A DNA stretch of 64,000 nt from CAVVFX01 sp963747535 (lineage in GTDB: Bacteria > Acidobacteriota > Terriglobia > Bryobacterales > Bryobacteraceae). A program made the position numbers and the translations under genes. Where the stretch lies: positions 1 through 64,000 of the forward strand of contig CAVVFX010000013.1 in the NCBI GenBank assembly GCA_963747535.1. Reading direction: 5' to 3'. Of the stretch, positions 45,829 to 54,713 are shown in pieces; the first letter of the stretch is position 1; the number at the start of each line of letters is the position of its first letter. The notes beneath the pieces were generated by a model. That model was not told the DNA's origin. It saw only the letters and a list, made by a program, of their open reading frames with translations, and did no database searches.

Positions 45829-46252
45829 CCCTCATCGATTTTCTGCAGCGGCGACAGAATCTGAGCTTCGGCGCGGAGCACCAGATCCTTTGCCCCTGGA
45901 TCGAGGTCCTGCAGAGGACCAGCAGTCGGATTTAAGCATCCAACGTTGAGGAAGCGCCAGGCTGGATAAAACTGGACTTGCCAGAACACCAGGCGGCAAG
46001 GTAAAACAATTTCGTCCGGGGTGATGTCCGTCGGCCGGTTTTGAAGTGACCCTCTATGGCCGGTTTGAAGTGCCCCCTGAGGCACGGCCCCGATGTGCTT
46101 TCGACTGTTACTGAGAAGCCAAAGAAACCGAAACTGCGGCGTCTTGCACGACCAGAGCCGTAATTTGACGATTACAACGCCTTTGGCGAAACGAGGTTCA
46201 GTTTTTCGGACACAACGCCGTCAACTTCTCGCCGTCAGCCACAAATATCGCC
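45829..46252. other. region without a gene; contains an IS terminus
   Basis: About 420 bases between the protease relic and the gene ending at 46253. Apart from the IS21-like terminal repeats at 46033-46077, nothing protein-like was recognised. It marks the left edge of the defence-type gene group. Confidence 0.45.
46033..46077. mobile_element. solo terminus resembling an IS21-family element
   Basis: Two direct repeats, GGCCGGTTTTGAAGTGACCC (46033-46052) and GGCCGGTTTGAAGTGCCCCC (46058-46077), spaced 25 bases. Multiple short repeats of GGCCGGTTTGAAGTG type are typical of IS21-family ends in soil bacteria. No transposase (istA/istB) is nearby, so this is a leftover end. Confidence 0.55.
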
Positions 46253-47131
46253 TCAGATGCAAACTTCGCGGACCTTGCAGCCAACCGCCTCGATCACCTC
46301 AAGTTTGTTGGGATCTATAACCTTGACCTCAGTCTCGTTACACACGAACGTCGTGATCCGAATGTTGGTCAGCGGCGTTCGGAACTTCACGTAGTTGGGT
46401 CCAAACTTCCTCGCGGAGCACCAGTCCTGAAGCGCGTACCCGGAATAAAGCAATGACGTGATCTCGGGGTCCGGTTCGAGACCCGACTCCAGGCACAGGT
46501 CGCCCAGCATAAAGCTACGGTCATTAAACCAACCCGTTTCTGACCTCGATACATTACAGTGCACGGCATTGAACGAGGTGACGGAGTCTCGCAGGCTTTG
46601 GGCGTGAACGGTCATCAGCCGCAACCGGATGTCCGCGGTTGTCAGCCTGCGGAACAGAAAACTTCCCGACTTCTGAACGCCTCTATAGAGAACAGCCTCG
46701 CCTCGATCAATGTAGGGCTGCGATTTCACATCTGCGATCAGATAGCTACCGTGCTGAATCAAGATGAGACGTTCTCTCGCAAAAGGGTGGACCTCAGTAT
46801 GGCGGTAGACCGCCAGCGGTGCCGTTACGTCCTCCGGCCCGGCCATTCCGTTCGCCACATACAGGGCATCCAGTTCGCCTTGTCTGGCCCTATTCCAGAA
46901 CGCGAAAAGAAGTTTGACTTCCAGACTATCCTTCAATGGACCGCCGAACCAGAAATGTCGCCGTGGGCGCGTACCGGAGCTAAATATTCCCGGAATGACC
47001 CAGGAATACTGAAAGTAGTAGTCCCGCTCCGGCGGCGAATGCGGGGAGTAGGACAGTTCGCCGGCGGAGGCAAGCCAGGGGACGAACTCTTCGCCAGCCA
47101 ATGTGGAAGTGGAGAATCTCAGCCGCGGCAT
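46253..47131 (-). CDS. unknown protein with ADP-ribosyltransferase-like motifs
   Basis: A 292-aa soluble protein with no confident family. Motifs suggest an R-S-E type ADP-ribosyltransferase: Arg150 in VLYRGV, a TSF segment at 185-187 and Glu266-Thr-Glu268 in CNETEVKVID followed by LEVIEA, which is the order and spacing style of these toxins. This is weak evidence, since a clear STS motif is missing. It starts six bases after the stop of the 2OG oxygenase gene with a GAGGAA site, so the two are one transcript. Cytosolic; no signal peptide. Confidence 0.6.
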   Translation of the reverse strand: MPRLRFSTSTLAGEEFVPWLASAGELSYSPHSPPERDYYFQYSWVIPGIFSSGTRPRRHFWFGGPLKDSLEVKLLFAFWNRARQGELDALYVANGMAGPEDVTAPLAVYRHTEVHPFARERLILIQHGSYLIADVKSQPYIDRGEAVLYRGVQKSGSFLFRRLTTADIRLRLMTVHAQSLRDSVTSFNAVHCNVSRSETGWFNDRSFMLGDLCLESGLEPDPEITSLLYSGYALQDWCSARKFGPNYVKFRTPLTNIRITTFVCNETEVKVIDPNKLEVIEAVGCKVREVCI

Positions 47132-47137
47132 GGTTCC

Positions 47138-49558
47138 TCATTTTTGGCCGGCGCGCTTGACGGCGACCTCTATTCTCTTGCATAGAGCGTCGGGGACGCC
47201 GAGTTTGGGCGCGATCTTCATCAGCGTACGCATCGCGGCAATCTCATCGTGGTATTGCTTCATGCGCCGGTCGAAGGTCCGGCGGTCCTTCGTGCATACC
47301 AGCGTTTGAGGCGAACCCACGCGCTCGGTCACGTGTGTCATATCGAGCCGGTGTCTGTCTATCATATTGTGGAGGTGCTGACGACGCTCTTTCTTGAGAC
47401 GGAAGCGGTGAACGCGCTCCACGGGATCATGTGCGAAGGATTGTAATTCCCGGCAATCCGGGCAGGAACATTTGAGTTCTACGCTCAGATGCCAGTCCGA
47501 TGGCGGCTGCGGAGGAAACTCGCTGCACCGGAGCAGAAACTCCGTCGCGCTGCCCCACAGATGCCGAAGGCTGTTATGAACCGCCGCTTTCATTTGTCGG
47601 CGCCCTTCACAAATCCGCTCAATCGCGGGAACGACCAGCGTTACGGGGCTGAAGATCTCGGGGCGCGAGGCGATCTTCTCAGAGGCCGTATCGCACAGGG
47701 CGCTGCTCTCGAAAGGATCGAGCCCCAGGAGGAGGTTTTCGAGGAACTGGGGGCCGAGCGTGCGCTGCCGCTCTTCTCCTTCCCAAACGAAGGCTTCCGG
47801 TTCTGACTCGTTTGTCCCAATGAGATCGAGGCCGGCAACCGCGGCCTCCGCGACGTTCGGAAAACAAAGCGAAGGATTTTCGCTAAGCGCCAGCAGAAGC
47901 TCCGTACACTCATTCGGGTGCTTCGGCATTTGCGCCGACACCAGCCTCGAAAGAACCGCGGCAGCTTGAGTGTCTCCGAGCATCTTTACTGAGACGAGTA
48001 AAGCCGCGTTTTCCGAGCCGTCATAGCTCGAAATGACAGCCCCTCTGAGAAACCGCTCGAGCAGGAGCGGCGCGTTGAGCTTTCGGAGCGCAGCAATCAT
48101 CTCAATCCGGTCGGCCGGCCTTGGCCTCGCTCTATCAACCGAGTAGCTGTTCCACGCTTCTGCATCACCTGGCCAGGCCTCTAACATTCGTTCCGCGACT
48201 ACCATTGCCTCTGTTCGTCCGCGCTTGCCACCGGCTACCAAACGCTTCAAGTGAGGCAGGACGGCAACAACGCCAGCCTGAAGCAGCACGTCTACAGTAC
48301 GGTTCCGGTTCCAGAGGACGAGCGCCGCGCGATGATAGGACCGCTCATAAGTGGCGCCTTCATTGCCCGAAGCCTCCGTCAGTCGCTTCTCGTCAGCGGG
48401 TTCCCCGTCGAGCGCGCCCTCAGGGAGCAACTCGCCGCCGGCAAGCGGAATACGCCCAAACTCCACAACACGATCATCCGTGTCCCGCCATTCATCTACG
48501 TACTGCCAAGCGTCGTCAACACTGGCGACGGTGAAACTCTCGTCCTCACCGTTATCCTCGTCATCCTCATCGTCGTAGTGCCGGTAACGATTCCGGCGCG
48601 AACTATAAAAATGATCGTCGTCCGGTTCGGCGGCACCGGACTCTCCGATGTGGACGATTGACAGATAGGCGTCGCACTGCGAGAGGGCCGCGGCTTGGAC
48701 AAGGACTCGCGATTTTGCCGCGTCGGCGCCCTTCAACACCGAAAACGAAAGCCCTGCCGGACTGTACTGATGATCGAGGAGCCATGCGATTTTTGCCGGC
48801 GCCTCCGGTACCGTCAGAAATCGATCCAGGATGGCAGCGGCTTCCGTAATCTGGATTTCATACTGCGGCGCCTGTAGAGCGCCACGCCTGCCCTTCGAGT
48901 GCTTTTGGATGAGGTTGTAAACCAGGCAAACGCGATTGCCTTCCTGGACAGGCAGAGCCTCGTGTTCGCAGTCGGCATAGAACGCGACGTAGGAAAGTTC
49001 TGAGGGATCGGAAGCTTTGGTATCGACGGTCACCTCGCGGCCCGCATGACGGATCCGCAGTGCGCCACCGCGATACGTCGAAGGGAGAGTCACGACGAGG
49101 GTGCCGAACATCCCATCGGTCTTTTCGGTGTCGCGGTGCGAAAGAAAGAAACCGTCACGGTCGTACACAAGCAGCTTGTAAAGCTCGGCGGAGACGATGG
49201 CGTCGCCACACCCCAAACCTGCCTTCACCTTCGAGAGGATGTTCTCGAAATTTGCCGCCCAGGATTTTCCGCCGACTTTGACCTTTCCAGGAGCGATCTG
49301 CCATACGTTGCGTATGGACGTATCGATGATCGTTTCCTCGCCCCTGCCGTAAGGCGCCCGTTGCGCCAGTCGAACCAGCGCATCGATCTGCGCGTCGGGC
49401 ACAGGAAAAGACAGCGTTCCGGCACCGTCGACCTCCACCCTCGGCATCGGTATCTCCATCGCGCCGCAGACGAAAAAGTCACCCGGCTGCTTCACTCGCG
49501 ACAGTACAGCTTCAAGCGGCTTCAGCTCCTGGCTGTATTTGATCTCAATATATTGCAA
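47138..49558 (-). CDS. large 2OG-Fe(II) oxygenase
   Basis: An 806-aa cytosolic protein. Residues about 125-220 are a prolyl-4-hydroxylase-like 2OG-Fe(II) domain: His141-x-Asp143 (SHRDTEKTDGMFGTLVV), His199 (CEHEALPV) and Arg209 (GNRVCLVYNL), all four ligands present. The other 580 residues include an acidic stretch (YDDEDDEDNGEDES) and a helical region with Cys pairs (CSCPDC) near residue 700. The start is TTG 49558 behind GGAGA. It probably hydroxylates a macromolecule; the substrate is unknown. It is followed by the ART-like gene and lies downstream of AbiE genes. Confidence 0.85.
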   Translation of the reverse strand: MQYIEIKYSQELKPLEAVLSRVKQPGDFFVCGAMEIPMPRVEVDGAGTLSFPVPDAQIDALVRLAQRAPYGRGEETIIDTSIRNVWQIAPGKVKVGGKSWAANFENILSKVKAGLGCGDAIVSAELYKLLVYDRDGFFLSHRDTEKTDGMFGTLVVTLPSTYRGGALRIRHAGREVTVDTKASDPSELSYVAFYADCEHEALPVQEGNRVCLVYNLIQKHSKGRRGALQAPQYEIQITEAAAILDRFLTVPEAPAKIAWLLDHQYSPAGLSFSVLKGADAAKSRVLVQAAALSQCDAYLSIVHIGESGAAEPDDDHFYSSRRNRYRHYDDEDDEDNGEDESFTVASVDDAWQYVDEWRDTDDRVVEFGRIPLAGGELLPEGALDGEPADEKRLTEASGNEGATYERSYHRAALVLWNRNRTVDVLLQAGVVAVLPHLKRLVAGGKRGRTEAMVVAERMLEAWPGDAEAWNSYSVDRARPRPADRIEMIAALRKLNAPLLLERFLRGAVISSYDGSENAALLVSVKMLGDTQAAAVLSRLVSAQMPKHPNECTELLLALSENPSLCFPNVAEAAVAGLDLIGTNESEPEAFVWEGEERQRTLGPQFLENLLLGLDPFESSALCDTASEKIASRPEIFSPVTLVVPAIERICEGRRQMKAAVHNSLRHLWGSATEFLLRCSEFPPQPPSDWHLSVELKCSCPDCRELQSFAHDPVERVHRFRLKKERRQHLHNMIDRHRLDMTHVTERVGSPQTLVCTKDRRTFDRRMKQYHDEIAAMRTLMKIAPKLGVPDALCKRIEVAVKRAGQK

Positions 49559-49599
49559 TGCGCTCTCCGCGGCGGGTCGTACCGCCGAAGTAAAGTGTG

Positions 49600-49629
49600 A
49601 TTATGCGACGAAGGGATAGCCGACAACAA
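49600..49629 (-). promoter_or_regulatory. possible promoter of the 2OG oxygenase gene
   Basis: On the minus strand TTGTTG (49629-49624), 18 bases, then CATAAT (49605-49600), about 40 bases before the TTG start codon. It would let the oxygenase pair be expressed apart from the AbiE genes. Confidence 0.45.
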
Positions 49630-49663
49630 GTCCGTGACGGCTCTTCGGCATTGATCATCGTGT

Positions 49664-50512
49664 TTAGCGGTAAAGCAGCGGCTCCGGCGTTTGGATGTCA
49701 GAGAGGGTCCGAATGGCGTCAAGAAATCGTCGCTCAATTTCGGCCGACGCGGTAAGAGCGAACCCCAACTCGTGCGCCATCGCCTCCAATTCCGGCCGCC
49801 ACTCGGGAGGCATTGCAAACAGCGGCGGGAACGGATGTGTGGCCCGTTCTGAAAATACGCGGCGAGCGGCGTCGGCAGCGGCCGCGTAGTCCAATTGACC
49901 GAGTGCGTCGATTAGGAGAATGTCAAGAACGTCTCGCGCCCGGCCTGCTGCAACCGGGCCCGTGCAGGCGTGGAGTTTCTGTGCAACCTGTTCGGCGAGA
50001 CCGAGGCATCGGATTGGCGAAACCACGGGAAGCCCGAGTTCTACAAGGCCGCGAACTTGGGGCTCGATCAAATCGATTTGATCGGCTTTGGAGGAGCCGA
50101 GGTCAACCTCAATCGTCTGCCATGATCGCGTTCGATGTTGAATCGCCACCTGGACGCGAATCGTGTCTGCCTGTTCCATGTCGCGGGTTTGAGCTTTGAT
50201 CCGGAATGAGAAGTCATCGAATCCTGCTCCCAATGCATTCCTTAGAGATCGGAGCCGGTCGGCCCGGGCGCCTTCCATTCCCAAATCCAGATCTTTAGTC
50301 GCACGGGCGTGTTCGGCGAAACGTAGTTCCATAGCGACACCGCCCTTGAGGTAGTAGCCAGACAGGATGCCAGCCTCTATTGCCCGGTCGAGTGCACCAC
50401 ACAATGCCAGGAACGAAACCCATCGCCGCAATCTCTCTTGGTCGAGTCCCTGCTCTCGCGCCACGCGTACCAACGTCCTTTTCAACCGCTCGCGCGGCTT
50501 CTGCTTCGTCAT
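49664..50512 (-). CDS. abiEii: AbiEii-type nucleotidyltransferase toxin
   Basis: A 282-aa toxin of the type IV AbiE system. The nucleotidyltransferase signature is visible: LKGGVAMELRF then KDLDLGM with the DxD-type acidic pair, and a later KLHACTGPVAAGRARDVLDILL block that carries the third acidic and Lys residues of the family. AbiEii transfers nucleotides to target RNA and stops growth during phage infection. Its ATG overlaps the antitoxin stop by four bases. Confidence 0.9.
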   Translation of the reverse strand: MTKQKPRERLKRTLVRVAREQGLDQERLRRWVSFLALCGALDRAIEAGILSGYYLKGGVAMELRFAEHARATKDLDLGMEGARADRLRSLRNALGAGFDDFSFRIKAQTRDMEQADTIRVQVAIQHRTRSWQTIEVDLGSSKADQIDLIEPQVRGLVELGLPVVSPIRCLGLAEQVAQKLHACTGPVAAGRARDVLDILLIDALGQLDYAAAADAARRVFSERATHPFPPLFAMPPEWRPELEAMAHELGFALTASAEIERRFLDAIRTLSDIQTPEPLLYR

Positions 50513-51123
50513 GCTGTCTTGGGCTCCAGAGTCTTCGGCGAAGAGCGTAACGATTTGAGATGGCTCTCGATCCGCCGGCGAAGCTTGGTTGCACCGGCAT
50601 CACTGATGTACCCTTCGCGACGGGCGTCGGATATCGCCTGCTTCAGGAGATCGGTGCGGCCGCCGGATTGAAGCAGGTCCGTGATGGTTCTTTCGATTGT
50701 CGTAACGGGGAGTCCTTCCTGCATCGAGATGTCGTTTGGGAAGAGATCGTCGTAGTGTACGGTAATGCCCTTGGGCATTCTCCGTCGCAAGCGGGCCGAT
50801 CTTGGAATAGTTAGGTGGATCGATGCCGGATTTGCATCGGAAATTCCGTAAACCACCAGGGCCGTCTCTTGTGAGATGGCGATGGAATCGGGGCCGCGAT
50901 TCGCGTTCGCCCAAAGCACGGCTTCCCGATATTGGGAGAATCGCCCCGGCGAGAGATAGGGTATACGATACACACCTCTGGCGATTCTTACGATCCGTCC
51001 GCGTTGGGCCAGTCGGGCGAGGACAGAATCAGTAAAGCCCTCTTCGCGGGCCCTGTCGGCAGTGACGAGTCCGTCATTGTCTTCGGCCAAGGCAACGAGT
51101 TCATCAAAGCGTGAGCGCGGCAT
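50509..51123 (-). CDS. abiEi: AbiEi-family antitoxin and repressor
   Basis: A 204-aa protein with the N-terminal winged helix of AbiEi antitoxins (ALAEDNDGLVTADRAREEGF, LAQRGRIVRIARGVYRI) and the C-terminal antitoxin domain (ISQETALVVYGISDANP, TTIERTITDLLQSG). AbiEi binds inverted repeats before its own gene and represses the pair. A matching inverted repeat lies at 51138-51172. It is first in the operon, as usual. Confidence 0.9.
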   Translation of the reverse strand: MPRSRFDELVALAEDNDGLVTADRAREEGFTDSVLARLAQRGRIVRIARGVYRIPYLSPGRFSQYREAVLWANANRGPDSIAISQETALVVYGISDANPASIHLTIPRSARLRRRMPKGITVHYDDLFPNDISMQEGLPVTTIERTITDLLQSGGRTDLLKQAISDARREGYISDAGATKLRRRIESHLKSLRSSPKTLEPKTA

Positions 51124-51137
51124 CTGTTTTTTGGACC

Positions 51138-51172
51138 TGTCAATATCTTTCCATATTGGAACTATTTTGACA
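51138..51172. promoter_or_regulatory. inverted repeat before abiEi, likely AbiEi operator
   Basis: TGTCAA (51138-51143) and TTGACA (51167-51172) form a perfect inverted repeat around an AT-rich centre that holds a smaller imperfect palindrome (TCCATATTGGA). Position just upstream of the antitoxin start fits autoregulation. Confidence 0.55.
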
Positions 51173-51318
51173 AGGCCTGCCTACGCACAACATCATCATG
51201 ATTCCTACAAAAACAGACCCCCAATAGACCCCCATTACCCGTTACCACCCCTTCCCAGAACTTCCTTGCGATGCCACTCGCACTCTTATTTTGTTCGAGA
51301 TAGCCGAATCTCTCTACG
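51173..51318. other. non-coding stretch before the tRNA fragment
   Basis: About 145 bases, AC-rich (AGACCCCCA twice), between the AbiE operator and the tRNA fragment. No gene seen. If an integrase gene once stood here, it is gone. Confidence 0.4.
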
Positions 51319-51363
51319 CTCATAACCCAAAGGTCGAAGGTTCAAATCCTTCCCCCGCAACCA
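51319..51363 (+). other. 3' half of tRNA-Met(CAT), probable attachment-site scar
   Basis: From the anticodon loop CTCATAA through the variable loop, a perfect T-arm (GAAGG TTCAAAT CCTTC), the acceptor strand CCCCGCA, discriminator A and encoded CCA. The five bases before the loop (CTACG) cannot pair with CCCAA, and no D-arm or 5' acceptor exists, so this is only the 3' part. Integrative elements that target tRNA genes leave exactly this kind of duplicate. By orientation the element would lie to the left, over the AbiE and oxygenase genes. Confidence 0.75.
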
Positions 51364-51703
51364 ATCTTTTCAATTAGTTACAGTTCCCCTTCCGTCGAGT
51401 TTCTGAGCTCATCCACATAAGTATCCACATAAATCTTTTCAGTCCTCTGGCACGCGCGTGTGCGAACAAAGATATGAAATACTTCGCTGAAGGTCTTGTA
51501 TTTCGGTTGTAATCTCTGATATTCTCAAGCCGTACTGCAATCTGGAGCGCTGGCCCGGTAGGCCAGATGAGCCGCCTGCTTAACATCCAGAGGAGCGCTA
51601 ATCACTTCGATTAGATGAGCCTACCCTTGTTAGCCCCTTTGGAACGGCGATCGCTGATCGCATGAGCCACCTGATTACTACCTAGCTGATTTCTGTAGAA
51701 TTG
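51364..51703. other. non-coding region right of the tRNA fragment
   Basis: About 340 bases, AT-richer than the surroundings. No gene or RNA recognised; the element boundary is probably at its left edge. Confidence 0.4.
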
Positions 51704-52745
51704 TTAACCAAAAATTCGGCACCAGTGTGCCATCGGGAGTCGTTTTGCGCATATTCGATCAGCAGTCCCCAACCAACCGCGTATCTTACCGTAGCCGAAG
51801 TCGCCTGAATTCTTCGGGTGTCGATCGCGACGCTGAGACGCTGGTACCGCAAGGGTACCGGTCCCCAGTGTTATCGCGTCGGAGACACCATAACTCACCG
51901 GAGGGTCGGGTTGCTTGACTCCCTGGGCAAACAAAATAGCGGAACCGTCGCTCGTTACCGCCAGCGGATCGGAGCTGCTATTCAGCGTGTCCGGAACGGC
52001 CACTTCGAACAGCACCTCAGGCGCGCCAGCATGGATCTCCCCACCCTTCGCATTCACGCTCACTGAGTAGATTTTCTTTCCTTTGCGGTAAAGGATTTCC
52101 TTGCCATCCCCCCGCCAGTTGGGCTCCTCGCCGCCACCCGAGGAAATCTGCGTGCGCAGGCCGCCGGAAGCGAAAGGCTGGGCGTAGATCTCATATCGAT
52201 TCGCGTCGCGAACCGAATAGACAAACCATCTACCATCAGGTGAAAACCGGGCGCTGTAGACCATCTCCTGAGCCTCGATCGCAGGCCGGGGATCCCAATG
52301 GCCGCCAAGGCGAATGGAGTAGACCGACCATCCGACACGATACAGCAGTATTTTTCCGTCCGGCGAGACATCCATCAGTTTCAAACTGCCGGGTATCCGC
52401 ACCACCTCTTTTCCCGCACCTCCTTCGGCCTCCCGATCCAGAAGCCGCTCAATGTCGTTCCCGGACCTGTATAGGATATGCGAGCTGCCCGGAAGCCATA
52501 GCGCCTCTCCTACGCCTGCGAGATCCAGGTATCCGCTTTGATGCGACTCGACAAGGCCGGTGAAGAAGCTGCCTCCGCTCCCAAACAGAATATGTTTTGC
52601 GTCTCTGGACAGCCGAAGGTCGCTGATGTCGGCCGCCGGCCCCGCGGTACCGAGCACCCGTCCCCGGCGGTCAAACCAGGTCAGTTGCGCCAACGCAGCC
52701 TTCCCTGCCTGCCACGCCAACACCCCGTCACGGGAAACCGAGAAG
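51704..52745 (-). pseudogene. PD40/WD40-like propeller of a Ser/Thr kinase, kinase domain missing
   Basis: The frame opens inside HFSVSRDGVLAWQ, then gives TWFDRRGRVLGTAG, FSPDGRWFVYSVRDANRYEIYAQPF and GEEPNWRGDGKEILY, the usual propeller found behind Ser/Thr kinases of Acidobacteriota. The last 55 residues are unrelated, so the 3' end is cut as well, around 51880. The kinase part and start codon are missing: the frame joins directly to the truncated sigma factor at about 52745. The nearest start codon (52723) is internal to the propeller. Confidence 0.75.
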
Positions 52746-53267
52746 TGTGCTCTGTGCGATCTCTTCGACCGTCAATCCGCTGAAGAAGCGCAACTCCACC
52801 ACCTTGGCCTTGCGCGGGTCGAACTTCGCCAAGGCCTCCATCGCATCATCCAGGCGGATCAACAGTTCGGGCCGCAGGATAGCGGCGTCGATCGATTCAT
52901 TCAGCTCCACCCTGACGGCCTGGCCGCCGCGCTTTCCGGCAGCACGTGCGCGCGCCGCGTCCAGGAGGATGCGCCGCATCTGGTTGGCTGAGACAGCGAA
53001 GAAGTGCGCACGGTCCTGCCATGAAACGTGCGGCAGGTCCACCAGCCGAAGGTAGGCCTCGTTCACCAAAGCGGTGGTCTGCAGGCTGATTCCCTCTTTC
53101 TCGCGGCGCATATAATTCTGCGCGAGGCGGTGAAGTTCGCCGTAAACCAGCGGGGCCAGCAGTCCAAGGGCCGCGTCATCGCCCGTTCCCCACGCCCGCA
53201 GTAACTGGGTGATCTCCGAGGGAGCCTGCTCCACTACAACAGTATAGATTCCCGCACGCGTGACCAC
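52728..53267 (-). pseudogene. ECF sigma factor, truncated in region 4
   Basis: A 179-codon frame. Region 2 is complete (PLVYGELHRLAQNYMRRE, ALVNEAYLRL, WQDRAHFFAVSANQMRRILLD) and region 4 starts normally (FDPRKAKVVELRFFSGLTVEEIA) but ends after the first helix, before the DNA-reading helix. The next residues belong to the kinase propeller in another frame. In these bacteria this sigma type usually precedes a kinase gene, so a deletion has joined the two. It is unlikely to recognise a -35 element. Confidence 0.82.
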
Positions 53268-53386
53268 CCTTCAACCGCCGGAGTCAAAAAAATATTGCCA
53301 GAGTGTCCTTTTTTCTCCGTCCGCTTCCGCTTAACATACGAAGCAAGAAAATCAACTCGAGCGTGGGAAAAGGAGAATAAGAACCA

Positions 53387-54713
53387 ATGACACAGATACG
53401 ACGAAAAAGCCTGACCAAAACAGGGTTCGCCCTGTTATCGCTATGGATCGGCTGCTCTGTGAGTTACGCCGCTATATTAACTGTGGGACAGCCCAGTACC
53501 CCGTGTCCCAATGCCCAATACGGCGCCATCGGAGATGACATCAACGCTGCCGCTTCGGGCGATGTGATCGAGATCTGTCCGGCTCTTTACGCGGAGCAAC
53601 TCCTGGTCACCAAGCCGCTCACCTTGCGCGGCATCAGCGTGCCGGGTGTCAGCCGCGTGCTGATTCAGCCGGCCGCTACAGTAGTCAGCGCGGCTCTGCC
53701 GTCAGCGGCGGCGGTGATTACAGTGATGAATACGGCGGGCTTCACCATCGAGAATCTGGCCATTGATGCCTCCAACAATACCGGCAGCGGCTGCGCCATC
53801 ACCCTTGCCGACATCCATTTCTACAACGCTTCGGGCACGGTCGCCAACAACGCAGCTTATCGGTACCCAATTGAGCGATCCAACGACTTGTTCCACGCTG
53901 TTTCCAGGAACCGGCTTCGGCGTGTTTGTCGAAAAGGACCCAACGACATCCGCTGCGTTCGCAGTCTCGGTGCAGAGCAACAGTATCAGCAAATTCGGCC
54001 GGAACGGAGTCCTGGTGGTGGGTATGGGGATCACGGCGGATATTTCCGGCAACGCCATTTCGGGTATCGGACCGGGCACCGGGGCCAACCAGTTTGGAGT
54101 GTTCCTGGCCAACGGGGCTGTGGGTCTGGTCACCAACAACATGATCAGCCAGGGCAACTGCGGTGCAATCGACCTGACGGACTGTGAGACCTTGCGCAGC
54201 GAGGGCGTGGTGCTGAGGGCCGTCGGGGACGGCACGGTGGTGGACGGCAACAACATCACCAACGTGCAGAGCGGCATCTTTGTCAATGGCGCCAATAACG
54301 CGCGCATCACCAACAACGTGATCAAGAACGTGGATGTGCTGGACGGTATCCATGTGCAAGGCGGCACCAACAGTCTACTGGCTGGTAACAAGATTTTCAA
54401 CGTCGGACCCATCGGCCCTTACGCCACCACCAACGAGGAAGGCTGCGGGATCAACGACCTTTCCGGCACCAGTTCCTCTGGAAATACCATTCAGGACAAC
54501 ATCGTCAGCGACGCCTATTGCGGTGTGGCTTATGTTACCAGTGATTGGGTGGACTCGGGTGCGTACATTACCACGCTCTACAGCACATTGAATAGCGACA
54601 ACTATCCGAATAGCTTCCCTCCGTTCGCCGAGCCGGCGCCGGGCTCCGCGAACGAGGCACGGAATTCCGGCGATTTCCAGCGGCTGCGAAAGTTTCGCGA
54701 TCTGCTCAAGTGA
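53387..54713 (+). pseudogene. secreted right-handed beta-helix protein, one frameshift
   Basis: About 441 codons over two frames. Signal peptide (LLSLWIGCSVSYA), then repeats of the parallel beta-helix type (FTIENLAIDASNNTGSG, ADISGNAISGIGPGTG, GLVTNNMISQGNCGAI, TVVDGNNITNVQSGIFV, ARITNNVIKNV). The shift is one extra base at about 53851-53857, between TVANNA and IGTQLSDP. Such proteins bind or cut polysaccharides; no catalytic residues could be assigned. It may be intact if the shift is a sequencing error. Confidence 0.75.

Noticed and set aside
45801..46085. 94-aa frame on the minus strand over the IS21-like end
   Set aside because: It runs through the terminal repeats, and only its end overlaps the PDZ relic; not a credible gene.
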